Shown: in pieces, positions 50,778 to 60,887 of the stretch
Numbering within the stretch: the first letter of the stretch is position 1
How the letters are laid out: every line of letters starts with the position of its first letter
From: Robertmurraya siralis
GTDB taxonomy: Bacteria > Bacillota > Bacilli > Bacillales > Cytobacillaceae
Assembly (NCBI RefSeq): GCF_005502275.1
Contig: NZ_SWLZ01000003.1
Span: 1-64,000, forward strand
Length of the DNA: 64,000 nt
Direction: 5' to 3'
Notes under the pieces: generated by a model
Databases searched by the model: none
The model's input: the letters and a program-made list of their open reading frames with translations, nothing else
Told to the model about the DNA's origin: nothing
Position numbers and translations under genes: made by a program

Positions 50778-52268
50778 CTATTTGTCTACAGATGATCCGG
50801 AAGTTGTCTTTATTTTATTGGCACCAGCACCAGGATACTTGTATTCCTTCTCCCAGAAGTCAGCTCCCTTAATGCCAACTTTAACTGGATCAAAGACAGG
50901 ATCCTTTCCAGCTTTTTTCTGCTCCTCATAATCTTTAAGTACAGCAATTGCCGGCTTTGCTAGAAGAAGGATTGCTATAATGTTGAGCCAAGCCATACTT
51001 CCTACCCCTATATCTCCCAGAGCCCATGCAACATCGGCTGTCTTGACGCTTCCATAAAGAACCATCGCTATAAAAATAAATTTTAAAAGGTATTCAGCCC
51101 AAACTCTTTTTACCTTTTGGTTAATATATGCTAAATTTGTTTCAGCCATGTAGTAATAGGCCATGATCGTTGTAAATGTGAAGAACAATAAAGCGATAGC
51201 AACAAACGGGGCACCGAATCCAGGCATCACTGATTCAACGGCTGATTGAGTATACCCTGGTCCTGGTTCCATTTCAGCTAAATTCACAACAATCGCCTCT
51301 TCACCCTCAGGAGTAACATTATACATTCCTGTGATCAAAATCATGAACGCTGTTGCTGAACAGATAAATAAAGTATCGATATAAACAGAAAATGCTTGGA
51401 CAAGCCCTTGCTTAGCCGGATGAGAAACTTCAGCTGCTGCGGCCGCATGTGGACCCGTACCTTGCCCTGCTTCATTTGAATAGACTCCGCGCTTAACTCC
51501 CCATGAGATCGCAGCACCTAAAATACCACCAAACGCTGAATTCAATGCAAATGCGCTTGAGAAAATTAATCCTAACACTTCTGGAACTCTATCAATATTC
51601 ATAATAACAATTATAAGAGCTACAAATATATAGCCAACAGCCATAACCGGAACGATAAATTCGGCCGTTTTTGCAATACGTTTTACTCCACCAAAAATAA
51701 TGATCGCCAAAATTAAACATACAGCAATTCCGGAAATCCAAGGATTAATTCCAAAAGCCGTATTTATAGCAGTGGACAAACTATTCGATTGCACACCCGG
51801 TAATAGTGCACCCGTTGCTATAACGGTAACAATTGCAAACAGTATCGCGTACCATTTGATTCCGAGTCCTTTCTCAATATAGTAAGCTGGTCCCCCACGG
51901 AATTGCCCATCTTGCTTTGTTTTGTAAACTTGCCCAAGCGTCGCTTCGATAAAACCTGAGCTAGCTCCAAGAAAAGCAATTGCCCACATCCAGAAAACAG
52001 CACCAGGTCCTCCAAAAGCAATCGCAGTTGCAACTCCGGCAATATTTCCTGTTCCAACTCTTCCAGCTAGCGACATTGAGATTGCTTGGAAAGAAGAAAT
52101 TCCTGAATCTGAAGCGTTTCGGTCGAACATTAGTTTTCCCATATCACCAACATGTCTAATTTGTAAAAATTTTGTTGCGATAGAAAAAACTAGACCTACA
52201 CCTAAGCATAAATAAACAAGCGCAGGACTCCATATAATTCCATTAAGCCAATTAACAAAAGCTTCCAT
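50778..52268 (-). CDS. Sodium:alanine symporter (AlsT/AgcS family)
   Basis: A 496-residue carrier with about eleven membrane helices. Family signatures are seen in SLAGRVGTGNIAGVATAIAFGGPGAVFWMW and in GVKRGVYSNEAGQGTGPHAAAAAEV. It imports alanine, glycine or glutamine with sodium. The C-terminal tail is short and charged. GGGGGA precedes the ATG. It is alone on the strand, with its own terminator; no regulator or amino acid sensor is seen nearby. Confidence 0.93.
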   Translation of the reverse strand: MEAFVNWLNGIIWSPALVYLCLGVGLVFSIATKFLQIRHVGDMGKLMFDRNASDSGISSFQAISMSLAGRVGTGNIAGVATAIAFGGPGAVFWMWAIAFLGASSGFIEATLGQVYKTKQDGQFRGGPAYYIEKGLGIKWYAILFAIVTVIATGALLPGVQSNSLSTAINTAFGINPWISGIAVCLILAIIIFGGVKRIAKTAEFIVPVMAVGYIFVALIIVIMNIDRVPEVLGLIFSSAFALNSAFGGILGAAISWGVKRGVYSNEAGQGTGPHAAAAAEVSHPAKQGLVQAFSVYIDTLFICSATAFMILITGMYNVTPEGEEAIVVNLAEMEPGPGYTQSAVESVMPGFGAPFVAIALLFFTFTTIMAYYYMAETNLAYINQKVKRVWAEYLLKFIFIAMVLYGSVKTADVAWALGDIGVGSMAWLNIIAILLLAKPAIAVLKDYEEQKKAGKDPVFDPVKVGIKGADFWEKEYKYPGAGANKIKTTSGSSVDK

Positions 52269-52622
52269 ATAATTCCCCCTAAATTAATGTAATTCTTTTT
52301 TATTATAAATTACGCTTGTCAGAATATAAACTATTTTTTTGATAAATTTCTAATTTTTAGAAAACAAAACCTTCTTTTAATATTGCTAGCCTACAATAAT
52401 AAATTTAATTGTATTACTGACAAAAAACATCAATTCACTTAAAAAAGGCAATTAATATTGCTATTTTAACATTTTACAACGAGGTTAACTGAATTGTTTA
52501 AAAATAACAGATTAACAACCAAAGAACTTATAGCTTCCACTTATTAAACGAGAAATTTTTGCGTACTAAAAAAATCACCGAGGCTAATTTCGTTTCATGC
52601 GCAAATAAAGAATAAAAAATGG
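52269..52622. other. Intergenic stretch, no gene seen
   Basis: AT-rich region between htpG's end and the alsT start. It should contain the alsT promoter; TTATAAT on the minus strand near 52304 may be its -10. No coding trace was seen. Confidence 0.4.
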
Positions 52623-52654
52623 GAACAGCCCCCGTTCAACTTTGGAGGCTGTTC
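52623..52654 (-). terminator. Terminator of htpG
   Basis: Arms GAACAGCC and GGCTGTTC with mostly paired CC/GG extension; directly after the stop at 52660. A T-rich stretch follows on the minus strand. Confidence 0.8.
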
Positions 52655-52659
52655 TTATA

Positions 52660-54534
52660 TTAATTCATGATTTTACAAATATCATTGGTAAATTCTACTG
52701 GATCTTGGATTGGCAGGCCTTCAATAAGCAGTGCTTGGTTGTAAAGTAAATTTGTATACAAGCTTAATTTATCTTTATCATTTGCAAAAGCATTCTTTAA
52801 TGCTTCAAATACTTCATGATTAGAGTTTATCTCAAGAATTTTATCTGCTTTAACATTTTGATTATCGGGCATTGCATTAAGGATTTTTTCCATTTCAATC
52901 GTTACTTCTCCATCTGCTGTTAAACATACCGGATGAGATTTTAAACGCTTTGAAATGCGAACATCCTTTACTTTCCCTGCAAGAATGTCTTTCATTTCAT
53001 TGAAAAGTTCCGTATTCTCCTCGTCTTTACTCTCCGTATCAGCATCATTTTCATCAATACCAAGGTCACCGCTGGAAACGGACTTAAATTCCTTTTCTTG
53101 ATAATTCATGAGCATTTTGATGGCGAATTCATCAATGTCCTCTGTAAAATAAAGGATCTCAAAGCCTTTATCAGCCACCAGCTCTGTCTGTGGTAATTTC
53201 TCAATCCGTTCAACCGATTCGCCTGTCGCATAGTAAATGTACTTTTGCTCCTCCGGCATTCTGGAGATATACTCCTCCAATGTAACCATCTTTTTCTCTT
53301 TAGAAGAATAGAACATCAGCAAATCTTGAAGGGTTTCTTTATTCGCCCCAAAATCACTATATACTCCAAATTTTAACTGTCTTCCAAATGACTTATAAAA
53401 TACTTCATACTTATCCCGTTCGTTTTTCAAGAGAGCTTGAAGCTCGCTTTTAATTTTTTTATTAATGTTTTTGGCAATCAACTTTAATTGACGATCATGC
53501 TGGAGCATTTCTCTTGAAATATTCAAAGAAAGATCCTCCGAATCTACCAATCCTTTTACAAAACTGAAATAATCAGAAAGCAGATCTGAGCATTTATTCA
53601 TAATTAATACTCCATTTGAGTATAGTTCAAGTCCTTTTTCGTATTCTTTTGAATAATAATCAAATGGAATATTTTCCGGAATATAAAGAATTGCATTGTA
53701 GCGAATCGTTCCATCAACACTGATATGGATATGCTTTAACGGTTTATCAAAGCCATAGCGTTTTTCATTATAAAAATTCACATAATCTTCAGTTGTCAAC
53801 TCTTTTTTATTTTTTCTCCAAATTGGAACCATACTATTAATGGTTTCTTCTTCAACATAATTCTCATATTCATCTTCGCTGTCTTCCTTTTTCCTGCTTT
53901 TTGTAAGCTCCATTTTAATTGGATAGCGAATAAAATCTGAGTATTTTTTTATAATCGTTTGCAGACGATACTCATCTAAATATTCCTCATACGATTCTTC
54001 CTCGCCATTTTCTTTGATTTTTAAAATAATCTCTGTTCCAACTTCATCTTTCTCGGTTGGTTCGATTGTGTAGCCATCAGCCCCTTCTGATTGCCATTTA
54101 TAAGCCTCATCGCTCCCAAGTGCTCGGCTTATGACTGTCACAACATCAGCAACCATGAAAGCCGCATAAAAACCAACGCCAAATTGACCAATGATATCAT
54201 GGCCATCTTTAATTTCATTTTCTGTTTTAAAAGCTAGAGAGCCACTTTTAGCAATAACGCCAAGGTTATTTTCAAGCTCCTCCTTCGTCATCCCTATACC
54301 AGTATCTATGATTTTTAATGTCCGCTCTTCTTTATTTGCCACTACTTTTATGTAATAATCATCCTGGTTAAAGGTTAGCTCCTCATCAGTTAAAGCCTTA
54401 TAATAAATTTTATCGATTGCATCGCTTGCATTGGAGATTAATTCTCTTAAAAACACTTCCTTTTGAGAATAAATAGAATTAATCATCATTTCTAGTAGCC
54501 GTTTGGATTCTGCTTGAAACTGTCTCTTTTCCAT
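52660..54534 (-). CDS. Chaperone HtpG (Hsp90)
   Basis: The 624-residue protein has the GHKL ATP-binding domain ([39 protein letters not shown]), the middle domain ([16 protein letters not shown]) and a C-terminal dimer domain. It is the bacterial Hsp90 that helps fold client proteins. The ATG at 54534 with GGGAAGGAG upstream gives the normal start [11 protein letters not shown]; the frame is open six codons more. A perfect CIRCE element lies 32 bases upstream, so HrcA should repress it. Confidence 0.95.
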   Translation of the reverse strand: MEKRQFQAESKRLLEMMINSIYSQKEVFLRELISNASDAIDKIYYKALTDEELTFNQDDYYIKVVANKEERTLKIIDTGIGMTKEELENNLGVIAKSGSLAFKTENEIKDGHDIIGQFGVGFYAAFMVADVVTVISRALGSDEAYKWQSEGADGYTIEPTEKDEVGTEIILKIKENGEEESYEEYLDEYRLQTIIKKYSDFIRYPIKMELTKSRKKEDSEDEYENYVEEETINSMVPIWRKNKKELTTEDYVNFYNEKRYGFDKPLKHIHISVDGTIRYNAILYIPENIPFDYYSKEYEKGLELYSNGVLIMNKCSDLLSDYFSFVKGLVDSEDLSLNISREMLQHDRQLKLIAKNINKKIKSELQALLKNERDKYEVFYKSFGRQLKFGVYSDFGANKETLQDLLMFYSSKEKKMVTLEEYISRMPEEQKYIYYATGESVERIEKLPQTELVADKGFEILYFTEDIDEFAIKMLMNYQEKEFKSVSSGDLGIDENDADTESKDEENTELFNEMKDILAGKVKDVRISKRLKSHPVCLTADGEVTIEMEKILNAMPDNQNVKADKILEINSNHEVFEALKNAFANDKDKLSLYTNLLYNQALLIEGLPIQDPVEFTNDICKIMN

Positions 54535-54565
54535 AACCTTGCTCCTTCCCAATACTTTTGATAGA

Positions 54566-54592
54566 TTAGCACTCTTATCTCGCGAGTGCTAA
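54566..54592 (-). promoter_or_regulatory. CIRCE operator (HrcA binding site) of htpG
   Basis: TTAGCACTC and GAGTGCTAA separated by nine bases, a perfect match to the consensus. It overlaps the probable start of htpG transcription. In Bacillus subtilis CIRCE controls dnaK and groE, not htpG. Confidence 0.95.
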
Positions 54593-54759
54593 TATTCAAT
54601 ATTTTAAATATCACATAAATAAAAAAGTGTCAATTAACAACCATTAAGCAATAGTTACGGACAACGAAAATTTTGATTTTATCATTTTTCTACCTTTCAT
54701 ATGATAGAATAATGGGTGCGAGCAAACATCACGAGCATAATACAAGCAGGAGGTTTTAA

Positions 54760-55920
54760 TTGAAAAACTTACTTTTTTCGATCACTGTGATTCTAATTTT
54801 AGTCAGCTGCAACATCCAACAGCCTTCAAGTAACTTCGATAAAAATCCAGCATCAGCAAACTTGGATATATCGAGCGAAAACCAATTTCCTGATGGAGAA
54901 CTGAATGTTCATTTTTTAGATGTTGGTCAAGCTGATGCTACACTTTTTCAAGTAGCAGAAAACGATAAGCAATATGTGATTTTAATCGACTCAGGAGACT
55001 TCACAGGAAATGAAGTTGTCAGCTATCTTGAAGAAGCCGGACTTGAAAAAATCAATATTGCAATTGGCACTCATCCGGATGCAGATCATATTGGCCAGAT
55101 GGATCAAGTCCTTAATCATTTTGATGTCGATGAAGTATGGCTTTCAGGCAATACAAGTCAATCGGATACTTTCCAGCGAGTTTTAATGGCAATAAGTGAA
55201 AATAACGTTGATTATGTTGAGCCAAGAATGGGTGAAAGCTATAAGCTAGGACCTCTGCAAATAGATATTCTATATCCGCAAGAAATCAGTGGGAAAGCAA
55301 ATGAAGAATCAATTTCCATGAAAATAACGTATGGTGAAGTTAGTTTTGTTTTTACAGGCGATGCAGAAAAAAAGAGTGAAAAAGAAATGATCGAAAGTGG
55401 CGCTCAGTTACAAGCTACCTTTTTGCAGCTCGGTCATCATGGCTCGTCTACCTCTACGAGCGAAGAATTTTTACAAGCAGTCCGACCTGAGGTCGCCATA
55501 TACAGCGCTGGAAACGACAACTCATATGGTCACCCTCATGAAGAAGTTGTGTCCCTTATCAAAAATTCTGGAATAGCTCTTTATGGCACAGACGTTGATG
55601 GTACAGTTATTGTTACAACCGATGGAAAAACATACACGATAAAAACAAAAAAAGCCGGACAAGTACCCGCTGGAAAGACATTTGAACAGCCTAGTGAAAT
55701 GGATATACAGAATAAAAGTAATGGAAGTTGCATCGATATAAACACTGCGAGAGCAGAAGAAATTGAAGGCATTGTACATATTGGTCCAGAACGAGCGCAT
55801 GATTTAATTGCCTTGAGGCCCTACTATTCTATTGAAGAACTAGAAAAGATTAATGGAATTGGACCGGCGCGGATCAATGATATTAAAAAAGAAGGATTAG
55901 CTTGTATAGGAGGGAATTGA
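54760..55920 (+). CDS. ComEC-like metallo-beta-lactamase lipoprotein with C-terminal HhH domain
   Basis: A lipoprotein signal ends in LILVSC (Cys17). The metallo-beta-lactamase domain has HFLDVGQADATLF, the metal motif THPDADHIG, GDAEKKSEKEM and LGHHGSSTSTSEEFL, as in the hydrolase domain of ComEC and related secreted nucleases. A helix-hairpin-helix pair (CIDINTARAEEIEGIVHIG, INGIGPARINDIK) close to ComEA completes it. A DNA-processing role outside the membrane is inferred. The start is TTG with CAGGAGG upstream. The DUF3006 gene follows two bases after the stop. Confidence 0.85.
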   Translation: MKNLLFSITVILILVSCNIQQPSSNFDKNPASANLDISSENQFPDGELNVHFLDVGQADATLFQVAENDKQYVILIDSGDFTGNEVVSYLEEAGLEKINIAIGTHPDADHIGQMDQVLNHFDVDEVWLSGNTSQSDTFQRVLMAISENNVDYVEPRMGESYKLGPLQIDILYPQEISGKANEESISMKITYGEVSFVFTGDAEKKSEKEMIESGAQLQATFLQLGHHGSSTSTSEEFLQAVRPEVAIYSAGNDNSYGHPHEEVVSLIKNSGIALYGTDVDGTVIVTTDGKTYTIKTKKAGQVPAGKTFEQPSEMDIQNKSNGSCIDINTARAEEIEGIVHIGPERAHDLIALRPYYSIEELEKINGIGPARINDIKKEGLACIGGN

Positions 55921-55921
55921 T

Positions 55922-56179
55922 ATGAAAGCCTATATTGATCGCTTTGAAGAAAGCTTTGCTGTGCTCTTACTTGAAGAAAGTAAGAAACAGCATATAAAGC
56001 CGATCGACCAGCTGCCAACTGGAGCTTCTCCAGGAATGTGGCTAACGTTGACGTTAGAAAATAATGAAATAATAAAAATGGAACTGGACGATGAAAGTAC
56101 AAACTCGGCCAAAAAATCTGTCAATCACCTAATGGCTCAACTTCGTTCTAAGAAAAAGGAAAGTAAATTCAAAAAATAG
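55922..56179 (+). CDS. DUF3006 protein
   Basis: The 85-residue protein (YIDRFEESFAVLLLEESKKQ, then basic C-terminus KSVNHLMAQLRSKKK) fits DUF3006, which is usually paired with metallo-beta-lactamase/ComEC-like genes in Firmicutes as here. Function unknown. GGAGGG lies before the ATG and overlaps the end of the preceding gene, so the two are co-translated. Confidence 0.82.
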   Translation: MKAYIDRFEESFAVLLLEESKKQHIKPIDQLPTGASPGMWLTLTLENNEIIKMELDDESTNSAKKSVNHLMAQLRSKKKESKFKK

Positions 56180-56330
56180 AAATGCTAGGTAAACCAGTTA
56201 TATTTTTAGCAAATATGGACGTAAAACTCATTCACAAATCGTTTGCTCGCCTCCAATTTTTTAAAGGTGGACATATGTGAATGCACTCACCTCACAAGGT
56301 CCACCTATGTCATGATTAAAAGAGATTTTA

Positions 56331-57092
56331 TTAAAAATCCATTTTTGCTAACCACTGCGAAAGCACTTCTTCTCTCTCGCGCAGCTCCTTATTAATCAAT
56401 TGATATTTCCCGAGCTTCTTTTCTCCGACTAGATTTCCATCTAACATATACAGAACCCGCTCTGTTTTCGCCGCAACTTTTAAATCATGTGTCACCAATA
56501 AAATAGCAGTCCCTGTCTGATTGATTTCAATTAAAAGTTCCATGATTTCCGCTGCTGCTTTTGAATTTAGCGCACCGGTTGGCTCATCGGCAAAAATAAT
56601 CTTGGGCTGATTAATAAGCGCTCGGCAAATGGCAACTCTTTGCAGCTGCCCTCCAGAAGCGTGAGTGATAGCATGATCTTTCAGCGAGAGAATTCCTGTT
56701 TTTTTCATTAATTCAATCGCTCTTTTATTTATCAGTTCTCGGCTATTCTTTTCCGCCAAATAAGCAGATAAAACAATATTATCGAAAATGGACAGATTTT
56801 TTAATAAATGGATTTGCTGAAAAATAAACCCCATGTCATTTAAACGTAATCTTGACAACTCTTTTTCAGATAGCAACGCTATTTCCTCTCCATCTAAAAT
56901 TACATTTCCTTCAGATGCTTTATCCATTCCACTTATATTGTAGAGTAATGTTGATTTTCCAGAGCCCGAAGGACCCATAATCGAAACAAATTCTCCTTCT
57001 TTTACCTGAAGGTTCACTGTTTTTAATATTTGACCGCTTTCCTTATCATCCGAAAATTTACTAAGTTCCTTCGCTTCCAGTATCGTTTTCAT
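56331..57092 (-). CDS. ABC exporter ATP-binding protein (MacB/LolD type)
   Basis: The 253-residue ATPase has Walker A GPSGSGKSTLL, signature ASGGQLQRVAICRAL (the usual LSGGQ reads ASGGQ), Walker B IIFADEPTGAL and a switch His in LVTHDLKVA. The PTGALNSKAA segment is the mark of MacB/BceA-type exporters with FtsX permeases. It follows the permease gene by 18 bases and forms a pair with it, exporting or sensing peptides or antibiotics. AGGAGGG before the ATG. Confidence 0.9.
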   Translation of the reverse strand: MKTILEAKELSKFSDDKESGQILKTVNLQVKEGEFVSIMGPSGSGKSTLLYNISGMDKASEGNVILDGEEIALLSEKELSRLRLNDMGFIFQQIHLLKNLSIFDNIVLSAYLAEKNSRELINKRAIELMKKTGILSLKDHAITHASGGQLQRVAICRALINQPKIIFADEPTGALNSKAAAEIMELLIEINQTGTAILLVTHDLKVAAKTERVLYMLDGNLVGEKKLGKYQLINKELREREEVLSQWLAKMDF

Positions 57093-57110
57093 TCTTCACT
57101 TCCCTCCTGA

Positions 57111-59450
57111 TTAATCTGCATTCATTTCAGAAATTTTATTGTTTGCAATTGAGTTAGTACTGATGAATGTTGTGACCGTAACAGCTACTAATAAAAGAAA
57201 TGGACAAAGAAGATACGCATGAACAGGATTAATTACAAACTCAATTCTTGCAGCACCCATCATTGACCATAGTGCGCTGACAAAGTTCTGTCCAACAGTG
57301 TTTGCTAAAATCGTTCCAGATATGATTGCTGCAAATAAAACCGCAAGTAATCGAATAACATATTGCCCTTGAATATCCCTTAACGAGAATCCGATGCTTC
57401 GCAATATAGCATTTTGTGATGAGTCCTTCACAACAATCATTTTCACAAAAAGTGTTGAAATTAAAATAGAGATTCCTAATGTAATGACAATCGCTATAAT
57501 CGTTAACAGTCTTAACTGTTCAATTGTATCGCCTAACGTTTCTGCTAAGTAACCTTTTATATCTGTTACTTTAGCCGGGTGAAAAACTTTTAAATACTCC
57601 TGCATCTTATCTGGGACATCCACATCATTCATTAAATTTAAGCTAATAACATACCATAGCGCTTGTTCATGATTAGTTGGAAAAATCGCTTTTGCAGTTC
57701 GACCGCCATTTGTTATATCTTGATAAATGCCACTTACAATCAAATCTTTCATTTTTCCATCGACCTCTAGCTGGAGAATATCTCCAACGTCCTTTTTTAA
57801 CTCCTCACTGTTTAAATACGATAGGGCAATTTCATTTTCTTTTTTCGGTAAATTTCCTTTTAAATATTCCAATGGGAAAAGGGACATATCTCCTGTCTCG
57901 ACATTCATGTTTTCCAATCGTCCATCACTACCGACTACTTTCAGCCGCTTTACTACTAGTGGAGTGAATTTTTCAACATCAGCATCCTTTTCAATATAGG
58001 TGAGAATTTCGCCAAATCGTGCGCTCATATCTTCAGACTGCTGGAGATCAATCCTTAAATCGCTTTGTCCTATTCCCATATAGGTGATGAAACTGGAAGA
58101 ATGTATTGTATTCAAAAAATTCACGGGTACAATCATGATAAAGGTGCAGATAATGTAAACAACAAATAATAATAGATAAATTCTTCCTCTGTTACATAAA
58201 TCCTTTATTGCTAGCAAAAGATTGATAGGAACGAACCGATTTTTATAAATAGGAAGAATGCTCTGTCCTTTTGATATACTGCCCGTCTTCCCAGCCCGAA
58301 GCGCCTCTACTGCACTGATATGACTAAATTTTCTTAACGTCATTCGACAACAGGCGATGCAAAAAATATATATTAAGAGAGCAGCAACAAAAGGAGTGCC
58401 ATAATCGACAATATTTCTTGGAGCCAACCCTAAATAAGTAGCCATATTTTGTGTAAACAACGGGCTGAACCATAGGGATACGAGATAGCCAAACATGGAC
58501 GCTGCCGCTGCAATGACCACATATTTACTCAAATATATTTTTTTCATGTATGCTTGATTGATTCCAATCGCTTTCATAACGCCAATCTCCCGATAGTCTT
58601 CTTCCAATGTTGCCAATATCGTCAACCTTAAGCATAAAACAGCGATAACGATAAGCAGTAGACTAATAAAAATAATCGTAACTGCCAGAATACCCTCCGT
58701 AAGACCATTTAGTATTTTAAAAGTTTGGTAATCAAGAGTGGGCCCGCCGCTTGGCAATGGAGATTCCTGATAAGACTGGCTAAAATTATTCAATTGCTTG
58801 ATATCTGTTAACAGAAATTCGATTAAATACTCGCTCTCTTTTATATGGGTGTTCAATAGTTGATAATCTTCATCACTAACTAAAAATCTCTTCGAATGAA
58901 CCATGGAAGGATTCATAAGTGAATCACGGAGAAAATGAGAGATTGTAAATGTAATCCTTTCAGTCCCATTTATAATGCTCACTTCATCACCTATTTGCAA
59001 ATGATCACGCACCATATAGTAAATAGGGACAGCAATTTCACCAGAAGAAAGGTGAATGAGTTCATTTTCCAGATCGAGTAAATAATCAAATGTGTCGTTT
59101 TGTTTCACAAAGCTTATATCCATGACACTGTTTATTTCAGGCTCCTGCTTATTTCCAAGCAATAGCTTTGTTCCATCGATGTTAAGCATCTCTACCGTTT
59201 GCTGCTTGCTCACCAGCGGATGATTCATTGCCCACTCCTCTATTTCCTGCTTGTTTATTTCTCCTGCATGCATCTGTACAAAATGAGGGGTTTCTGCTTT
59301 CATAAATAAATAGTCCATCGACTGAAATAACTTACTAATCATTCCTGTTCCACAGGCAATAAGAATAGCTGCAAGAAATACAAATAAAAATAAAACACCC
59401 GTAATGCTTTTCTTCTTTTGCAAATCTCTTCGTAATATTTTTAGAAGCAC
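57111..59450 (-). CDS. FtsX-like ABC permease (two FtsX domains)
   Basis: About 779 residues with eight or more membrane segments: one near the N-terminus, then a large outer domain, three helices around 270-385, another outer domain, and three helices near 640-770. Two FtsX domains in one chain, with outer loops of about 200 residues each, are the arrangement of MacB-like/YtrF-type exporters. I use the GTG at 59450 (GAGGAAGGGAG upstream), which gives the normal start MLLKILRRDLQKKK; the ATG at 59510 adds unlikely residues. It is upstream of the ATPase gene. Confidence 0.85.
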   Translation of the reverse strand: MLLKILRRDLQKKKSITGVLFLFVFLAAILIACGTGMISKLFQSMDYLFMKAETPHFVQMHAGEINKQEIEEWAMNHPLVSKQQTVEMLNIDGTKLLLGNKQEPEINSVMDISFVKQNDTFDYLLDLENELIHLSSGEIAVPIYYMVRDHLQIGDEVSIINGTERITFTISHFLRDSLMNPSMVHSKRFLVSDEDYQLLNTHIKESEYLIEFLLTDIKQLNNFSQSYQESPLPSGGPTLDYQTFKILNGLTEGILAVTIIFISLLLIVIAVLCLRLTILATLEEDYREIGVMKAIGINQAYMKKIYLSKYVVIAAAASMFGYLVSLWFSPLFTQNMATYLGLAPRNIVDYGTPFVAALLIYIFCIACCRMTLRKFSHISAVEALRAGKTGSISKGQSILPIYKNRFVPINLLLAIKDLCNRGRIYLLLFVVYIICTFIMIVPVNFLNTIHSSSFITYMGIGQSDLRIDLQQSEDMSARFGEILTYIEKDADVEKFTPLVVKRLKVVGSDGRLENMNVETGDMSLFPLEYLKGNLPKKENEIALSYLNSEELKKDVGDILQLEVDGKMKDLIVSGIYQDITNGGRTAKAIFPTNHEQALWYVISLNLMNDVDVPDKMQEYLKVFHPAKVTDIKGYLAETLGDTIEQLRLLTIIAIVITLGISILISTLFVKMIVVKDSSQNAILRSIGFSLRDIQGQYVIRLLAVLFAAIISGTILANTVGQNFVSALWSMMGAARIEFVINPVHAYLLCPFLLLVAVTVTTFISTNSIANNKISEMNAD

Positions 59451-59529
59451 CGAGTTTCTCCCTTCCTCTTTCAAGAAAAATCTATTGCTGGAAAATATCC
59501 TTTTGCACATTTGAGCGATCCATCAACAT

Positions 59530-59860
59530 GAAGTCCACCTACAAAAAAGTGGTTGTCGCAAGAAATAAACATATTAGACCAAATAGAAAAACAATTATAA
59601 TACTTAGCTGTGGAGTGATGATAAAACTGTTCACCTGAAAGGCTAATTGTTGCGAACAGCTTCTTTTCCCCTGAAAGACCCTTTCCATCAATCGTTAAAA
59701 AACCTGAGGTTTTCTCAGAAATAGTAGAAAGTGAATGTATCGTCGTAATTTTCCCCGCTCTGTTCGGCTTACAAAACCTCTTAACCCCATCCTTTATTCA
59801 CTTCAGCAAAGTTGCCATCTTCTTAACAAAATCCTTCACAACGATAATTGATTCCAACAT
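59530..59860 (-). pseudogene. Decayed NatA-like ABC ATPase fragment
   Basis: The minus strand starts MLESIIVVKDFVKK and, after a stop and local frame noise, continues PNRAGKITTIHSLSTISEKT, SGFLTIDGKGLSGEKK and LSGEQFYHHSTAKYY. This parallels the first 110 residues of NatA/ABC-2 type ATPases, with Walker A GPNGAGKTTTI changed to PNRAGKITTI. The signature and Walker B regions are gone, cut where the FtsX-permease gene begins. The TetR gene immediately upstream probably once controlled it. Confidence 0.6.
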
Positions 59861-59874
59861 GCTGACCATCCCAT

Positions 59875-60543
59875 TTATAAAGAGTGGTTTTCATCCTCTC
59901 CATCTTCCGTCATATTCAACGGCATCATCATCTCTAACAGATAATTAAAGCTTCCTTTTTCTGCTCCTAATGTTGTTTCAACGATATAAACAAAAGCGAC
60001 CACTTTCTGCAGAAGTTCATCCGACTGCCAGCCAAAGATTCCCTCATCAAATAAAAACTGAGAAGAGACCAATAAAATTTCGATTGTTTCCTTTGGATAA
60101 GGGGTTGAAAAGCATCCCTCCGCAATCCCTTGTTCAATCACCTTCGTTAATATTGGGGTTAATTGTTGAATCGTTTCAACAAGGCTTTTCTGATGCATCT
60201 CTGCATTATTTGCCTCATGCAGCTCTTCAATCATGCCTTCTTTGCGGGCCGAATCTGTTCTTTGAGCCATAAGAATTTGAAAGAGCTTTTCTGGTGCCTT
60301 TAAATCTGGTTTGGCAGCAATCGATTTTGCCATATTCACCCCACTATCAATAAAGCGTTGGACAACAGCATCCATGACTTCTTCCTTCGATTGAAAATAG
60401 TGATAAAAGGTCCCTTTGGCTATCCCAACTTCTTTCAAAATGGCATTCACGGTCGTCTTTGAATAACCCTTCATCGTAAATAACATTTCAGCAGCATCTA
60501 ATATTTCATTTCTACGTTCATCATGTGGTTTCGAAATTCTCAT
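59875..60543 (-). CDS. TetR-family transcriptional regulator
   Basis: The 222-residue protein begins MRISKPHDERRNEILDAAEM and has the TetR HTH (TTVNAILKEVGIAKGTFYHYFQSKEEV). The ligand domain is helical. AGGG stands before the ATG at 60543. A perfect 23-base palindrome lies directly upstream, so the gene is probably autoregulated and also controls the ABC genes downstream on the same strand, of which the first is now a relic. Inducer unknown; a drug or membrane stress agent is likely from context. Confidence 0.88.
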   Translation of the reverse strand: MRISKPHDERRNEILDAAEMLFTMKGYSKTTVNAILKEVGIAKGTFYHYFQSKEEVMDAVVQRFIDSGVNMAKSIAAKPDLKAPEKLFQILMAQRTDSARKEGMIEELHEANNAEMHQKSLVETIQQLTPILTKVIEQGIAEGCFSTPYPKETIEILLVSSQFLFDEGIFGWQSDELLQKVVAFVYIVETTLGAEKGSFNYLLEMMMPLNMTEDGEDENHSL

Positions 60544-60560
60544 TTTCACCCTCCATTTTC

Positions 60561-60583
60561 ATTAGACCGACCGTCGGTCTAAT
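60561..60583. promoter_or_regulatory. TetR operator palindrome
   Basis: ATTAGACCGAC-C-GTCGGTCTAAT, perfect dyad of 11-1-11. The GACCGAC/GTCGGTC core is common for TetR-type exporters' regulators. It overlaps the probable promoter of the tetR gene. Confidence 0.85.
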
Positions 60584-60887
60584 GAAATCATAATCTTTAT
60601 GCCCATAATAATCAAGAGCTTTTACTAAGTTTTAACTAAACGTTTACAATTACCCAAAAAGAATTCTGATGCGTACTTAACTGAATTTGTGAATATAAAC
60701 AGCCTAAACGAGTTAAACGAAAAAACCTGGAGAAATTGCAAAACACAGTCCGCACTTATCCAGGTTTTTTTATTTATTTGGCTCATTTCCGCCAGACTTG
60801 ATGTTATTTTCAGCAATTTCTATCAAAAGCTTCACTGTGAACGACAAAATTTCACGATCAGAATGGAAATTTTTCTACCCAATTTGC
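60584..60887. other. Intergenic stretch, no gene seen
   Basis: Contains only the terminator at 60721-60770 and AT-rich DNA. Confidence 0.4.
60721..60770 (-). terminator. Terminator of the iron-dependent dehydrogenase gene
   Basis: Arms AAAAACCTGG and CCAGGTTTTT with a 30-base loop, T-rich on the minus strand, 118 bases after the stop. Confidence 0.6.
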
